The notes under the pieces are model-generated. The model ran no database searches. It was not told the DNA's origin and was given only the letters and a program-made list of their open reading frames with translations. The position numbers and the translations under genes are program-made. 15,431 nucleotides of DNA, from positions 1 through 15,431 of the forward strand of contig JASHTQ010000440.1 in NCBI GenBank assembly GCA_030040475.1, in the 5' to 3' direction. The stretch is from Streptosporangiaceae bacterium (GTDB taxonomy: Bacteria > Actinomycetota > Actinomycetes > Streptosporangiales > Streptosporangiaceae). Below are positions 5,239 to 12,233 of this stretch, one piece after another (positions within the stretch are counted from its first letter, which is position 1; each line of letters starts with the position of its first letter).

Positions 5239-6858
5239 TCAGTCGGACGGGGCGCCGGACGGGTCCGGCGCCCCGTCCGCGGCTACCACCTGGCGCAGCT
5301 TGGTGAGCAGAGACGTCTCGGTGAACGGCTTCTCGATGAGGTTGACGCCGGGCTGGACGACGCCCTGGGTGTCAAGGAGCCCCTGGGTGTAGCCGGACAT
5401 GAAGAGCACCTTCACGCCCGGCTGCAGCGCGCCGATCTTCTCCGCGGCCTCCCTGCCCAGCATCTGCGGCATCACCACGTCGGTGAGCAGGATGTCGATG
5501 TCGCCCGGCTGGTTCGCGGCGAGTTCCATCGCCTCGCGGCCGTTGGCGGCCACCAGCACGCGGTAGCCGTTGCGGGACAGGATCCGCCGCGTCACCTCGC
5601 GCATGGCCGGCTCGTCCTCGACGACCAGGATCGTCTCCCCCGCGCCACGCTGGGTCGGCACCTTCGGCAACGCCGCAGGCGCGGCGTCGCGCTCGGCGGT
5701 GGGCAGCAGTACCAGGAAGGTGGTGCCGATGCCGACCTCGGAATAGATCTGCACGTAGCCGTCGGCCTGGCTGACGATGCCGTAGACGGTGGCAAGTCCC
5801 AGGCCGGTTCCCTCGCCCTTGGCCTTGGTGGTGAAGAACGGCTCGAACGCGCGGTCAATGACCTCCCTCGACATCCCCACGCCGGTGTCGGTGATCTTCA
5901 TGCAGGCGTAGTTCCCTACCGGCAGCCCCACCCGGCTCGCGGCGTGCGCGGCGTCCACATAGGTATTGCAGGTGACCACGGTCAGCGTTCCGCCCGACGG
6001 CATCGCGTCGCGGGCGTTGACGGCCAGGTTCACCAGGATCTGCTCGATCTGGCCCGGATCGGCGACCACCGTGCCCAGCTCGTCGTGCAGGTCCGTCTTC
6101 AGCTCCACGTGCTCCCCGAGCGTCCGGACCAGCATCTGCTGCACGTCCGCGATGACGTCGTTTAGGTTCAGCGGACGCGGCTGGATCACGTCACGGCGGG
6201 CGAAGGCGAGCAACTGCTGGGTCAGGCCAGCGGCCCGGTCGGCGGCCCGCTGGATCTGCCCGACGTCCTCGCGGACCGCCTGCAGGTTGACCTCGCGCGG
6301 GCTCCGCGTCACCTCGTCGCTGACGAACGCGGCGTAGTTGGAGATCACCGCGAGCAGGTTGTTGAAATCGTGGGCCACCCCGCCGGCCAGCTGGCCCAGG
6401 CTCTCCAGGCGCTGTGACTGCTGGATCTGACGTTCCAGCCGGTCCCGCTCGGCCAGAATTCTGAGCCGCTCGCCCTCGGCCTGCAGCCGCAGCCGTTCGG
6501 TCGTATCCCGCACCGAGGCCATGACCAGGGTGCCGTCCGCGGTGTCGACCCTCGACAGCGAGACCTCGACGGGGAACGTGCTGCCGTCACGGCGTCGGCC
6601 GGACGGTTCGGTGTCCGCTCCCATCAGCCGCGTCATCGGGTCGGCCAGGTAATCGATCCGGTGCGCCGGATGCTCGGCCCGCAGCGCCTCCGGCAGCAAG
6701 ACCTCCACCGGCTGGCCCACCAGGTCATCGCGCCGGTACCCGAACAGCCGCTCGGTCTGCGAATTCACCAGCGCGATCTGCCCGTCACGGCGCACACACA
6801 CCACCGCGTCCGGTGCTCCCTCGAGCAAGCTAACGAACACATCATCAGTGAACCCCAC
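5239..6858 (-). CDS. Soluble hybrid histidine kinase: PAS - coiled coil - HisKA - HATPase - receiver
   Basis: This 539-residue protein has no membrane segment. The PAS domain (about 5-120) reads DAVVCVRRDGQIALVN and LFGYRRDDLVGQPVEVLLP. A helical linker rich in Glu, Arg and Leu (120-150), probably coiled coil, leads to the H-box GGVAHDFNNLL (H163). The ATPase has N281 (NARDAMP), D324 (DTGVGM), FEPFFTTK and GLGLATV. The receiver (about 409-525) has E414/D415, phosphoacceptor D460 and K510. The core is clearly paralogous to the kinase at 3398-5104, while the PAS domains differ, so the two probably sense different cues for a shared output. The start codon is GTG at 6858, preceded by a purine-rich GGGGGTGAGGG stretch. 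Its last codons form a perfect 16-bp inverted repeat, likely a terminator inside the gene. No dedicated response regulator lies directly beside it. Confidence 0.93.
   Translation of the reverse strand: MGFTDDVFVSLLEGAPDAVVCVRRDGQIALVNSQTERLFGYRRDDLVGQPVEVLLPEALRAEHPAHRIDYLADPMTRLMGADTEPSGRRRDGSTFPVEVSLSRVDTADGTLVMASVRDTTERLRLQAEGERLRILAERDRLERQIQQSQRLESLGQLAGGVAHDFNNLLAVISNYAAFVSDEVTRSPREVNLQAVREDVGQIQRAADRAAGLTQQLLAFARRDVIQPRPLNLNDVIADVQQMLVRTLGEHVELKTDLHDELGTVVADPGQIEQILVNLAVNARDAMPSGGTLTVVTCNTYVDAAHAASRVGLPVGNYACMKITDTGVGMSREVIDRAFEPFFTTKAKGEGTGLGLATVYGIVSQADGYVQIYSEVGIGTTFLVLLPTAERDAAPAALPKVPTQRGAGETILVVEDEPAMREVTRRILSRNGYRVLVAANGREAMELAANQPGDIDILLTDVVMPQMLGREAAEKIGALQPGVKVLFMSGYTQGLLDTQGVVQPGVNLIEKPFTETSLLTKLRQVVAADGAPDPSGAPSD
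5245..5278 (-). terminator. 16-bp perfect inverted repeat within the end of the kinase gene
   Basis: GGACGGGGCGCCGGAC (5245-5260) and its exact complement (5263-5278) are separated by two bases and lie entirely inside the coding sequence, starting three bases before the stop codon on the minus strand. They encode the tail around GAPDPSGAPSD. A stem this long and perfect is very likely a terminator. It would separate this gene from the kinase downstream. Confidence 0.65.
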
Positions 6859-7007
6859 CGCGCCCTCACCCCCGCTGGCGCCGGAAACTACTAATGGTCA
6901 TCAGAATGATACTTCTTGTAACCGAAGAACTGGAGAGGGGGGGTCTGGCGCGGACTACGGTGAGTACTGCGCCATGATGCCGGACCCAACGGGAAGGAGC
7001 TGAGGTC
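6859..7007. promoter_or_regulatory. Divergent intergenic region, AT-rich in the middle
   Basis: This 149-bp region separates the leftward kinase (GTG at 6858) from the rightward DUF2007 gene (ATG at 7008). The stretch 6888-6926 is AT-rich against a GC-rich background. It includes TATCAT on the minus strand, a possible -10 for the kinase, and the imperfect dyad TCAT-CAGA-ATGA (6899-6910). TGGCGC and GCGCCA (about 6947-6975) form a wider inverted repeat. Promoters for both genes must lie here unless transcription starts further away; exact elements cannot be fixed. Confidence 0.4.
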
Positions 7008-7292
7008 ATGCCCTGGAAACACCGGCAGCAGGAGGACACGGGTACGAAAGCCGACGAGACTGTGCCGGTGCCCGTAGCGGTAGCGACCAGCCGGGTGGAG
7101 GCCGAACTGATCGTCGGCATGCTACGCAGCAACGGCCTGAAGGCGGCCGTGGCACCAGACCATTCCGGGGGCCGGTCGCCGGAGCTTCAGCTCCAGGGTG
7201 TCCGGGTATTCGTGGCCGCCGCTGACGAAGCCCGGGCCGGTCAACTCCTGGCCGAAGCCGAGGCCGAGGACAAGGGCTCCTCTTCTTCGTAG
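7008..7292 (+). CDS. DUF2007-type small protein
   Basis: This 94-residue cytosolic protein matches the DUF2007 (putative signal-transducing) pattern: VPVAVATSRVEAELIVGMLR (residues 20-39), where the SRVEAELI helix is typical, then NGLKAAVAPD, then GVRVFVAAADEARAGQLLAE (64-83), the usual GVRVxVpxxdxxxAxxlL ending. The N-terminal 18 residues are charged and the C-terminus ends in a Ser run; both lie outside the domain. Function of the family is not well established; some members resemble the regulatory lobe of PII-like proteins. The ATG is supported by GAAGGAG (6993-6999) eight bases upstream. It is divergent from the hybrid kinase and convergent with the kinase/phospho-lyase fusion, 28 bp away. 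Confidence 0.82.
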   Translation: MPWKHRQQEDTGTKADETVPVPVAVATSRVEAELIVGMLRSNGLKAAVAPDHSGGRSPELQLQGVRVFVAAADEARAGQLLAEAEAEDKGSSSS

Positions 7293-7320
7293 ATCAGGCT
7301 GTCCCGCGCCCGGTACGGCG

Positions 7321-9636
7321 TCATGAAGACGCGAGAACCTCGTCAAGGGCCTGCAGGAAGAGGTCGGCGTGGGCGTGCTGGAATACCAGGGGTGGCCGGA
7401 TCTTGAGCACGTTTCCTTCCGGGCCGGTTGCGCTGATCAGTATTCCGCGCTCACGCATCGCCTCGGTTACCTTGCGGGCGCTCCCGGCCGCTGGCCCGTG
7501 CGCCTCGTCGATCAGTTCGACGCCGAGCAGGAGGCCTTCGCCCCGGACGTCCCCTATCATCCGGTGGCGTTCCGCGAGCGTCAGCAGGCCGTGGCGGAGG
7601 TAGGAGCCGACCGTCGCGGCGTTCGCTATCAGGCCCTCTTCCTCGATGACGGCCAGGACCGCGAGCGCGGCCGAGCATGCTACCGGGTTGCCGCCGAACG
7701 TGCTGAACAGCTCGACCTCCTCGGGTACCGCCGCGAGCAGCCGGGACCTGACCACCACGGCGGCGACCGGGAAGCCGTTGCCCATCGGTTTGCCCATCAC
7801 CACCATGTCAGGCGTGATCCCTGACGCCTGGAAGCTCCACAGGTGCGTCCCGGACCGGCCGTGACCGGCTTGCACTTCGTCGGCCACCACGAGCCCTCCG
7901 AGCGCCCCGGCCCGCTCGGCTGCTTCCCGCAGGTAGGCGGGCGGGGGCGACAGGATCCCGTCGGCGGTGAAGGCCGGGTCCAGGTAGATGGCGGCGAAGC
8001 CGCGGCCGCCGAGCGTCCCGGCGGCGTCATCGATGTGGGCGGCATACCGCTGCACCCACCCGTCGTCTGTCCGGCGGTACGGCCCGCGGTACCCGTCAGG
8101 TGCCGGGATCGTCGCAACGTGGGCAGGCCGCTCCCCTTTGGCCCACTCCTCGGGAGACAGGGCGTGCGTGGCCTCGGTCAGCCCGTGGTAGGCGCAGCCG
8201 GTCACGACCGCGCCGGCCCGGCCGGTGGCCGCGCGGGCGATCCGCCAGGCGAGGTCGTTGGCCTCGCTGCCCGAGTTCACCATGATGACGGCGTCCAGCT
8301 CGGGCGGCAGGGTGGACTGGAGGCGTTCGGCGAGCTCGACGATCGCTTCGTGCAGATAGCGGCTGTGGGTCGCGAGCAGCTGCTGCTGCTGCGTCACCGC
8401 CTGCACGACCCTTGGGTGACTGTGCCCGACCACGGCCACGTTGTTGTAGCAGTCGAGGTACCGCCGGTCGTCGGGATCGAACAGCCAGACGCCCTCGCCG
8501 CGGACGAGGTGCACCGGGCTGGAGTAGAACAGCGGCGATCGGGGCAGCGCCAGGCGGCGGCGCTCGAGCAGGGTGCCGGTGGCAGACCTCCGGTAGGGAA
8601 GCCGGCGGCAGGCCTCGCGGAATCGCCGGGCGACGGCCTCCATCCCCGTCGCCTCGATGGCGTCGAGGAAGGCGCGGGCACCCGGCTCGCCGGCCGCGGC
8701 GTACGCGGCGTTGTCCGGGTAGAGACCGCGCCGCCAGGCGGTCACGGTGAGCTCGGTGGCAAGCCTGGCCGCCACCAGGTCGGCGAGCAGTCCGGCCTCC
8801 TCGTCTTCGAGCGGCGTCACCGAGACGTAGCCGCCGATAATCTCCCCGGCCGCCTCGATGGCGTCGTCGCGGCCGTGCAGGACGTCGGCGATGGCGACGG
8901 CGAGATCGCAGACCAGCGGCGCATAGGTCATGTCCCCGAAATCCACGATCCCGCTGACCCGAAGGTCATCGCCGTACAGCACGTTGTCCAGGCTCATGTC
9001 GCCGTGGATCACCTGCGCGCGAAGCCCCGGCAGCACCGGCGCGACCCGGGCCTCGAACCGGTCGAGAACCGACTCCACCTGAGCCCGGCGGCGGCCGTCG
9101 GAGAGATGGGTGAGCAGCGGCCGGAGCGTGGGCAAGCGGGTGATATCCCACAAGATCTCGTAGTCGGCCGCGGGGTGGAAAAAGCCGCGAAGCGCCCGCC
9201 CCAGGCGGGCCGTGGTCTGCCCATGGGACCAGATCGCCTCAGCGGTGAGCGCCGTGTTCGCGACTGCCTGCCCGGGCAGGAACGTGAAAAGCCGGGCAGG
9301 GTAGGTCCGGCTGTCGGGTCCGGGCACTTCGACCCAGGATTCCCCCGCCACCGCCGGCAGGGGACGCATCACGGGCAGGCCCGGATCCACTCGCTCGATG
9401 TGGCGCAGAGCGGCAGCCTGCATCGCCAGCACGGGCCCGTCATCCGCCGGATTAGAGATCTTGAACAAGAAGTGCTGCCCGGCGGCGGTGTCGACGCGGA
9501 AGTTCTGGTCACGTTCGCCGGCGAGGGGCTTGAGGGATGACGATTCGACGCCGAAGGCCTCGCGCAGGATCTGCCTGGCCGCCTGCTCGCCGAAGGCAGG
9601 CGGCGTACTCTCCAGGGGGTCAGAGCGCTTCACCAT
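7321..9636 (-). CDS. Fused small-molecule kinase and class III PLP phospho-lyase/aminotransferase
   Basis: About 771 residues make two enzymes. Numbering below is from the upstream GTG/ATG-type start at 9720 (799 residues). The N-terminal APH-like kinase (about 45-380) has the catalytic loop HGDMSLDNVL (239-248, D241/N246) and metal-binding DFGD (260-263), as in hydroxylysine kinase. The C-terminal class III aminotransferase fold (about 395-799) has SGSEAN (483-488), DEVQAGHGRSG (614-624), PLP-lysine K644 in GKPMGNG, and TFGGNP. This half resembles ethanolamine-phosphate and phosphohydroxylysine phospho-lyases, so the likely job is to phosphorylate an amino alcohol and then eliminate phosphate and ammonia, giving an aldehyde. 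The exact substrate is inferred, not seen. The start at 9636 (MVKRSDPLESTPP) is preferred because conserved sequence begins there and the 28-residue extension from 9720 looks non-conserved; 9720 would leave only 22 bp to the divergent SDR. Confidence 0.9.
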   Translation of the reverse strand: MVKRSDPLESTPPAFGEQAARQILREAFGVESSSLKPLAGERDQNFRVDTAAGQHFLFKISNPADDGPVLAMQAAALRHIERVDPGLPVMRPLPAVAGESWVEVPGPDSRTYPARLFTFLPGQAVANTALTAEAIWSHGQTTARLGRALRGFFHPAADYEILWDITRLPTLRPLLTHLSDGRRRAQVESVLDRFEARVAPVLPGLRAQVIHGDMSLDNVLYGDDLRVSGIVDFGDMTYAPLVCDLAVAIADVLHGRDDAIEAAGEIIGGYVSVTPLEDEEAGLLADLVAARLATELTVTAWRRGLYPDNAAYAAAGEPGARAFLDAIEATGMEAVARRFREACRRLPYRRSATGTLLERRRLALPRSPLFYSSPVHLVRGEGVWLFDPDDRRYLDCYNNVAVVGHSHPRVVQAVTQQQQLLATHSRYLHEAIVELAERLQSTLPPELDAVIMVNSGSEANDLAWRIARAATGRAGAVVTGCAYHGLTEATHALSPEEWAKGERPAHVATIPAPDGYRGPYRRTDDGWVQRYAAHIDDAAGTLGGRGFAAIYLDPAFTADGILSPPPAYLREAAERAGALGGLVVADEVQAGHGRSGTHLWSFQASGITPDMVVMGKPMGNGFPVAAVVVRSRLLAAVPEEVELFSTFGGNPVACSAALAVLAVIEEEGLIANAATVGSYLRHGLLTLAERHRMIGDVRGEGLLLGVELIDEAHGPAAGSARKVTEAMRERGILISATGPEGNVLKIRPPLVFQHAHADLFLQALDEVLASS

Positions 9637-9730
9637 AGGCCCGAAGGGTATCTTGCGGCCCGCTGGCTGCGCACCGCCGCGCCGTGCTGCCGCCTTCCCC
9701 GCGGGGCCAGGATTCGGCATCCGGCCCGAT

Positions 9731-9736
9731 TAGGAT
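9731..9736 (+). promoter_or_regulatory. Possible -10 element giving a leaderless SDR transcript
   Basis: TAGGAT fits the TANNNT -10 pattern and ends six bases before the ATG at 9743, the distance expected for leaderless transcripts, which are common in actinobacteria. No good -35 is seen. The same bases include AGGA, which could instead be a weak ribosome binding site seven bases from the ATG. Confidence 0.35.
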
Positions 9737-9742
9737 CGGACA

Positions 9743-10540
9743 ATGCCGATCCCAGCGGCGTTCGACCTGTCCGGCCGGGTGGCGGTGGTCACCGGGGCGG
9801 GCAGTCCCGACGGCATCGGTTTCGCCGCCGCCACGCTGCTCGCCGAGCTCGGTGCCGCCGTGATGGTCAGCGCCACCACCGCCCGGATCCAGGACCGGGT
9901 CGGCGAGCTGCGCAGTGCCGGTTTCGACGCGGCGGGGAGCACCGGCGATCTCACCGATGCCCGCGTGGCGTCCGGACTCGTGTCGGCTGCGCTGGAGCGA
10001 TGGGGCAGACTGGACATCGTGGTCAACAACGCCGGCATGATCTCCGTCGCCGACGCGATCTTCGAGTCCGGCACCGTGGAGTCCATGGACCTGGCGACCT
10101 GGCAGGCCGCGCTCTCCCGAAATCTGACCTCCGCCTTCCTGGTCACCAAGGCGGCGGTGCCGGCCATGACCAGCCGCGGCTGGGGGCGGGTCATCATGGT
10201 GGCCAGCGTGACCGGCCCGGTGATGGCGATCCGCGAGGACGTCGGTTACGCCACCGCCAAGGCGGGCATGATCGGCCTCACCCGCGCGGCCGCCGTCGAC
10301 ACCGCACGGCACGGGATCACCGTCAACGCCGTCGCCCCGGGCTGGATAGCAACCGGCTCCCAGACCCCGGACGAGCGCGGCCAAGGGCAGGCCACCCCGG
10401 CTGGCCGAAGCGGCTCACCCGGCGAGGTCGCCGCCGCGATCGCCTGGCTGGCCAGTCCCGGCGCGTCCTACATCACCGGGCAGTACCTGGTCGTAGACGG
10501 CGGCAACTCGATCGCCGAGCAGCGCGCCACACCAGCGTGA
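9743..10540 (+). CDS. Short-chain dehydrogenase/reductase (SDR)
   Basis: This 265-residue classical SDR is a soluble NAD(P)-dependent oxidoreductase. The cofactor motif TGAGSPDGIG (17-26) is the TGxxxGxG loop with a two-residue insertion often seen in this subfamily. NNAG is at 95-98, catalytic N127 in SRNLTS, S155 in VASVTG, and YATAK gives Y169 and K173. The ending TGQYLVVDGGNSIAEQ (245-260) is typical of FabG-like SDRs. Cofactor choice and substrate are not determined. The divergent neighbour is the kinase/phospho-lyase fusion, which should produce an aldehyde; an SDR could reduce or otherwise process it, but that link is only suggestive. The gene ends 152 bp before the convergent MerR gene. 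Confidence 0.92.
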   Translation: MPIPAAFDLSGRVAVVTGAGSPDGIGFAAATLLAELGAAVMVSATTARIQDRVGELRSAGFDAAGSTGDLTDARVASGLVSAALERWGRLDIVVNNAGMISVADAIFESGTVESMDLATWQAALSRNLTSAFLVTKAAVPAMTSRGWGRVIMVASVTGPVMAIREDVGYATAKAGMIGLTRAAAVDTARHGITVNAVAPGWIATGSQTPDERGQGQATPAGRSGSPGEVAAAIAWLASPGASYITGQYLVVDGGNSIAEQRATPA

Positions 10541-10692
10541 CCGTCTCGCCGACCGGCAAACTGCGCGAGGGTCATCAGCACATCACCCGCTGGCAGATGA
10601 TCATGAACTGTGCCCAGCCACCCCACCAGCGCGAGCACCGCCAAGCCTGCCCAGACAAGCCCGCTGACCAGCCGATTCAGGTGGGAACGACC

Positions 10693-11547
10693 TCAATCGT
10701 CCGTGTCTCGCGTCGCCGACCCGGCCACGGCTGGCGGCACGGCAGCGAAAGGCATGGCCACATCGCAGATCTGCTGGTCTGCCGCTGCGAAGAGCGGCTC
10801 GGCATCTGGCCGGTAGACCTCTCTGGGGGCTCCGGCTTGCCTGCGGCCGGGCGCGGATACCCAGCGCGCCAGCTCGTCGTAGACCGAGAGGATCGCGGGG
10901 ATCTCGAAATGCGCCCTGGTTACCGGGATGAAGGCTTCCCGATGTGCGGCCTCAACTCGCCAGGCCAGCTCAGCCGGGTCATCGGGCGGGTGCCTGACAG
11001 GAACGCACACTTCGACCGGGCCATCGCTGTCGGCGGTGACGATGCCGTGGAAGATGACAAAACGTTCGCCCGCCACACCGCCGCACCACGCGGCGGTTGC
11101 GGTGAGCCGGGCCGCGGCCTCCCGGATCCAGGCCAGCTGACCGATGTAGACGTGCCGCTGCTCGGTCAGCACCGTCTGCTCCGCGACGTCCCGTTCCCGG
11201 ACCAGCAGTCCCGGCGCGGGCATCTGCGACACGGCGACGCCCGGCCTGAGGCTGGCCATAACCTGCCGCTGGGCGGCGAACCGCCTCTCCGCCGAGACCC
11301 AGTACGCGTCGATGAGCTCAGCGGCCTCGGCTCCGGACGCGGACACCACCCTGCCCACCTCCGACAGCGGCATGTCCAGCAGGCGCAGCATGATGATCAG
11401 CCGCGCGGTGTAGAGCTGACTTTCGTGATACCTGCGGTAGCCATTTCCCGGATCGACAGCTACGGGCCGCAGCAACCCCAGGCGCTCATACAACCGGAGA
11501 GCCTTGAGCGACAGCTGGGACCGGCGGGAGAACTCACCGATCGTCAT
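10693..11547 (-). CDS. MerR-family regulator with GyrI-like effector domain
   Basis: This 284-residue protein has an N-terminal MerR winged-helix domain (about 1-70: MTIGEFSRRSQLSLKALRLY, then GLLRPVAVDPGNGYRRY), a helical linker (70-112), and a C-terminal GyrI-like/SOUL-fold ligand-binding domain (about 116-267), as in BmrR and TipA. Such regulators bind drugs or other hydrophobic cations and twist a promoter with a long spacer into an active form. The start at 11547 is chosen over the in-frame GTG at 11568 because AGGAG lies five bases before that ATG and the conserved HTH begins there. The gene lies 30 bp behind a stand-alone GyrI-like gene and is probably cotranscribed with it from the promoter at 12120-12150. 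The last 20 residues are poorly conserved. Confidence 0.92.
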   Translation of the reverse strand: MTIGEFSRRSQLSLKALRLYERLGLLRPVAVDPGNGYRRYHESQLYTARLIIMLRLLDMPLSEVGRVVSASGAEAAELIDAYWVSAERRFAAQRQVMASLRPGVAVSQMPAPGLLVRERDVAEQTVLTEQRHVYIGQLAWIREAAARLTATAAWCGGVAGERFVIFHGIVTADSDGPVEVCVPVRHPPDDPAELAWRVEAAHREAFIPVTRAHFEIPAILSVYDELARWVSAPGRRQAGAPREVYRPDAEPLFAAADQQICDVAMPFAAVPPAVAGSATRDTDD

Positions 11548-11577
11548 CTGCGCTCCTGGGCTCGCCACACACGATGT

Positions 11578-12081
11578 CTACCCCACCGGGAACGCCACAT
11601 CGAATACCTCGTCATCTGCCGCGGCGGTATAGAAGTTGGTCCAGTACGTTTCCCGGGGTGCGGCGGCGACCTGCAGGCCTTGGTCCTCGATCCATTTCTC
11701 GATCCCCCCGTAGACGTCACCGAGGCCGCCGGACTGGACCGTTCGCTTCTGGACGCGCACATAAGCCTCCCGGTGGGCCGGGATCGTGCGCGTAGCCGCG
11801 CCATCCGGCGTAGCGGCGTCCGCACGCAAGGGAGTACAGCACTCGACTGCCGTCTCGCCCTCGTTCGGGTTGCCCTCGTAGATCACGATGAACACCGGCT
11901 CGTCAGCCGCATGACCCCGCAGCAGATAAGGCTGCTCCGCCGTCCCGGCCGCCATGTCTCCGGCAGCCTTGTGCACCCGTGCCATCGCTTCGGGAAGCCA
12001 TCGCTCCAAGGCTTGCTGGTCGACCATGCGCTGCTCGGTGACAACGACCTGTCCCGGTACCTCTCGCATTCGAACGTCCAT
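11578..12081 (-). CDS. Stand-alone GyrI-like small-molecule-binding protein
   Basis: This 167-residue protein consists of a single GyrI-like (effector-binding) domain: EQRMVDQQALERWLPEAMAR at 16-35, PVFIVIYEG at 62-70, IPAHREAYVRVQ at 100-111, YGGIEKWIEDQGL at 124-136, and REVYxxD-like PRETYWTNF with a closing DEVFDVAFPVG. The same landmarks occur in the same order in the C-terminal half of the MerR protein encoded just downstream, so the pair share an ancestor or ligand class. Family members bind organic cations or act as hydrolases; which applies here is unknown. ATG 12081 is preferred over the adjacent GTG 12084 because GAGAGGG is six bases upstream of it. It is the first gene after a MerR-type promoter. 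Confidence 0.85.
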   Translation of the reverse strand: MDVRMREVPGQVVVTEQRMVDQQALERWLPEAMARVHKAAGDMAAGTAEQPYLLRGHAADEPVFIVIYEGNPNEGETAVECCTPLRADAATPDGAATRTIPAHREAYVRVQKRTVQSGGLGDVYGGIEKWIEDQGLQVAAAPRETYWTNFYTAAADDEVFDVAFPVG

Positions 12082-12119
12082 CACACACCCTCTCGTGGCT
12101 CGTGTCCGCCGACCCGCCC

Positions 12120-12150
12120 AGGATCCAGCCCACCCTTAGGGCATAGTCAA
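12120..12150 (-). promoter_or_regulatory. MerR-type promoter with 19-bp spacer
   Basis: On the minus strand, TTGACT (-35, 12150-12145) is separated by exactly 19 bases from GATCCT (-10-like, 12125-12120). The spacer carries the dyad CCCTAAGGG (12141-12133) close to its centre. MerR-family activators work on promoters with such an overlong 19-20 bp spacer and a central dyad. It lies about 40 bases upstream of the GyrI-like gene, so the downstream MerR protein probably controls its own operon. The -10 match is weak, as is usual for activator-dependent promoters. Confidence 0.6.
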
Positions 12151-12233
12151 GTGCGCACAGGAGGCAAGATCAACTGCCGGAATGAGCGCCCGGTGCGTAG
12201 ATAACTGCTCCGCGCATGACTTTTGCGTTCCTC

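Noticed and set aside
3521..5392. A 623-codon open frame on the plus strand opposite the hybrid kinase.
   Set aside because: It is antisense to a gene with every kinase motif intact, its product is His/Arg/Gly-rich without any domain, and it is an effect of GC-rich third positions.
7293..7320. A possible terminator between the convergent DUF2007 and fusion genes (CGCC...GGCG).
   Set aside because: The stem is only four pairs in a 28-bp gap, so it is not distinguishable from chance.
7843..9540. A 565-codon plus-strand frame opposite the kinase/phospho-lyase fusion.
   Set aside because: The minus strand holds a complete two-domain enzyme; the opposite frame has low-complexity composition and no recognisable motif.
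10541..10692. An open minus-strand frame directly after and in frame with the MerR stop, containing a membrane-like segment (LVWAGLAVLALVGWLGTV).
   Set aside because: There is no ATG or convincing GTG/TTG start with a ribosome binding site, and the frame runs on into the SDR gene's antisense strand. It might be a relic of a small membrane protein, but the support is too thin for a feature.
10000..12204. A 734-codon plus-strand frame running through the SDR, MerR and GyrI genes.
   Set aside because: It crosses three well-supported genes in other frames, including the MerR promoter, and encodes Arg/His-rich noise.
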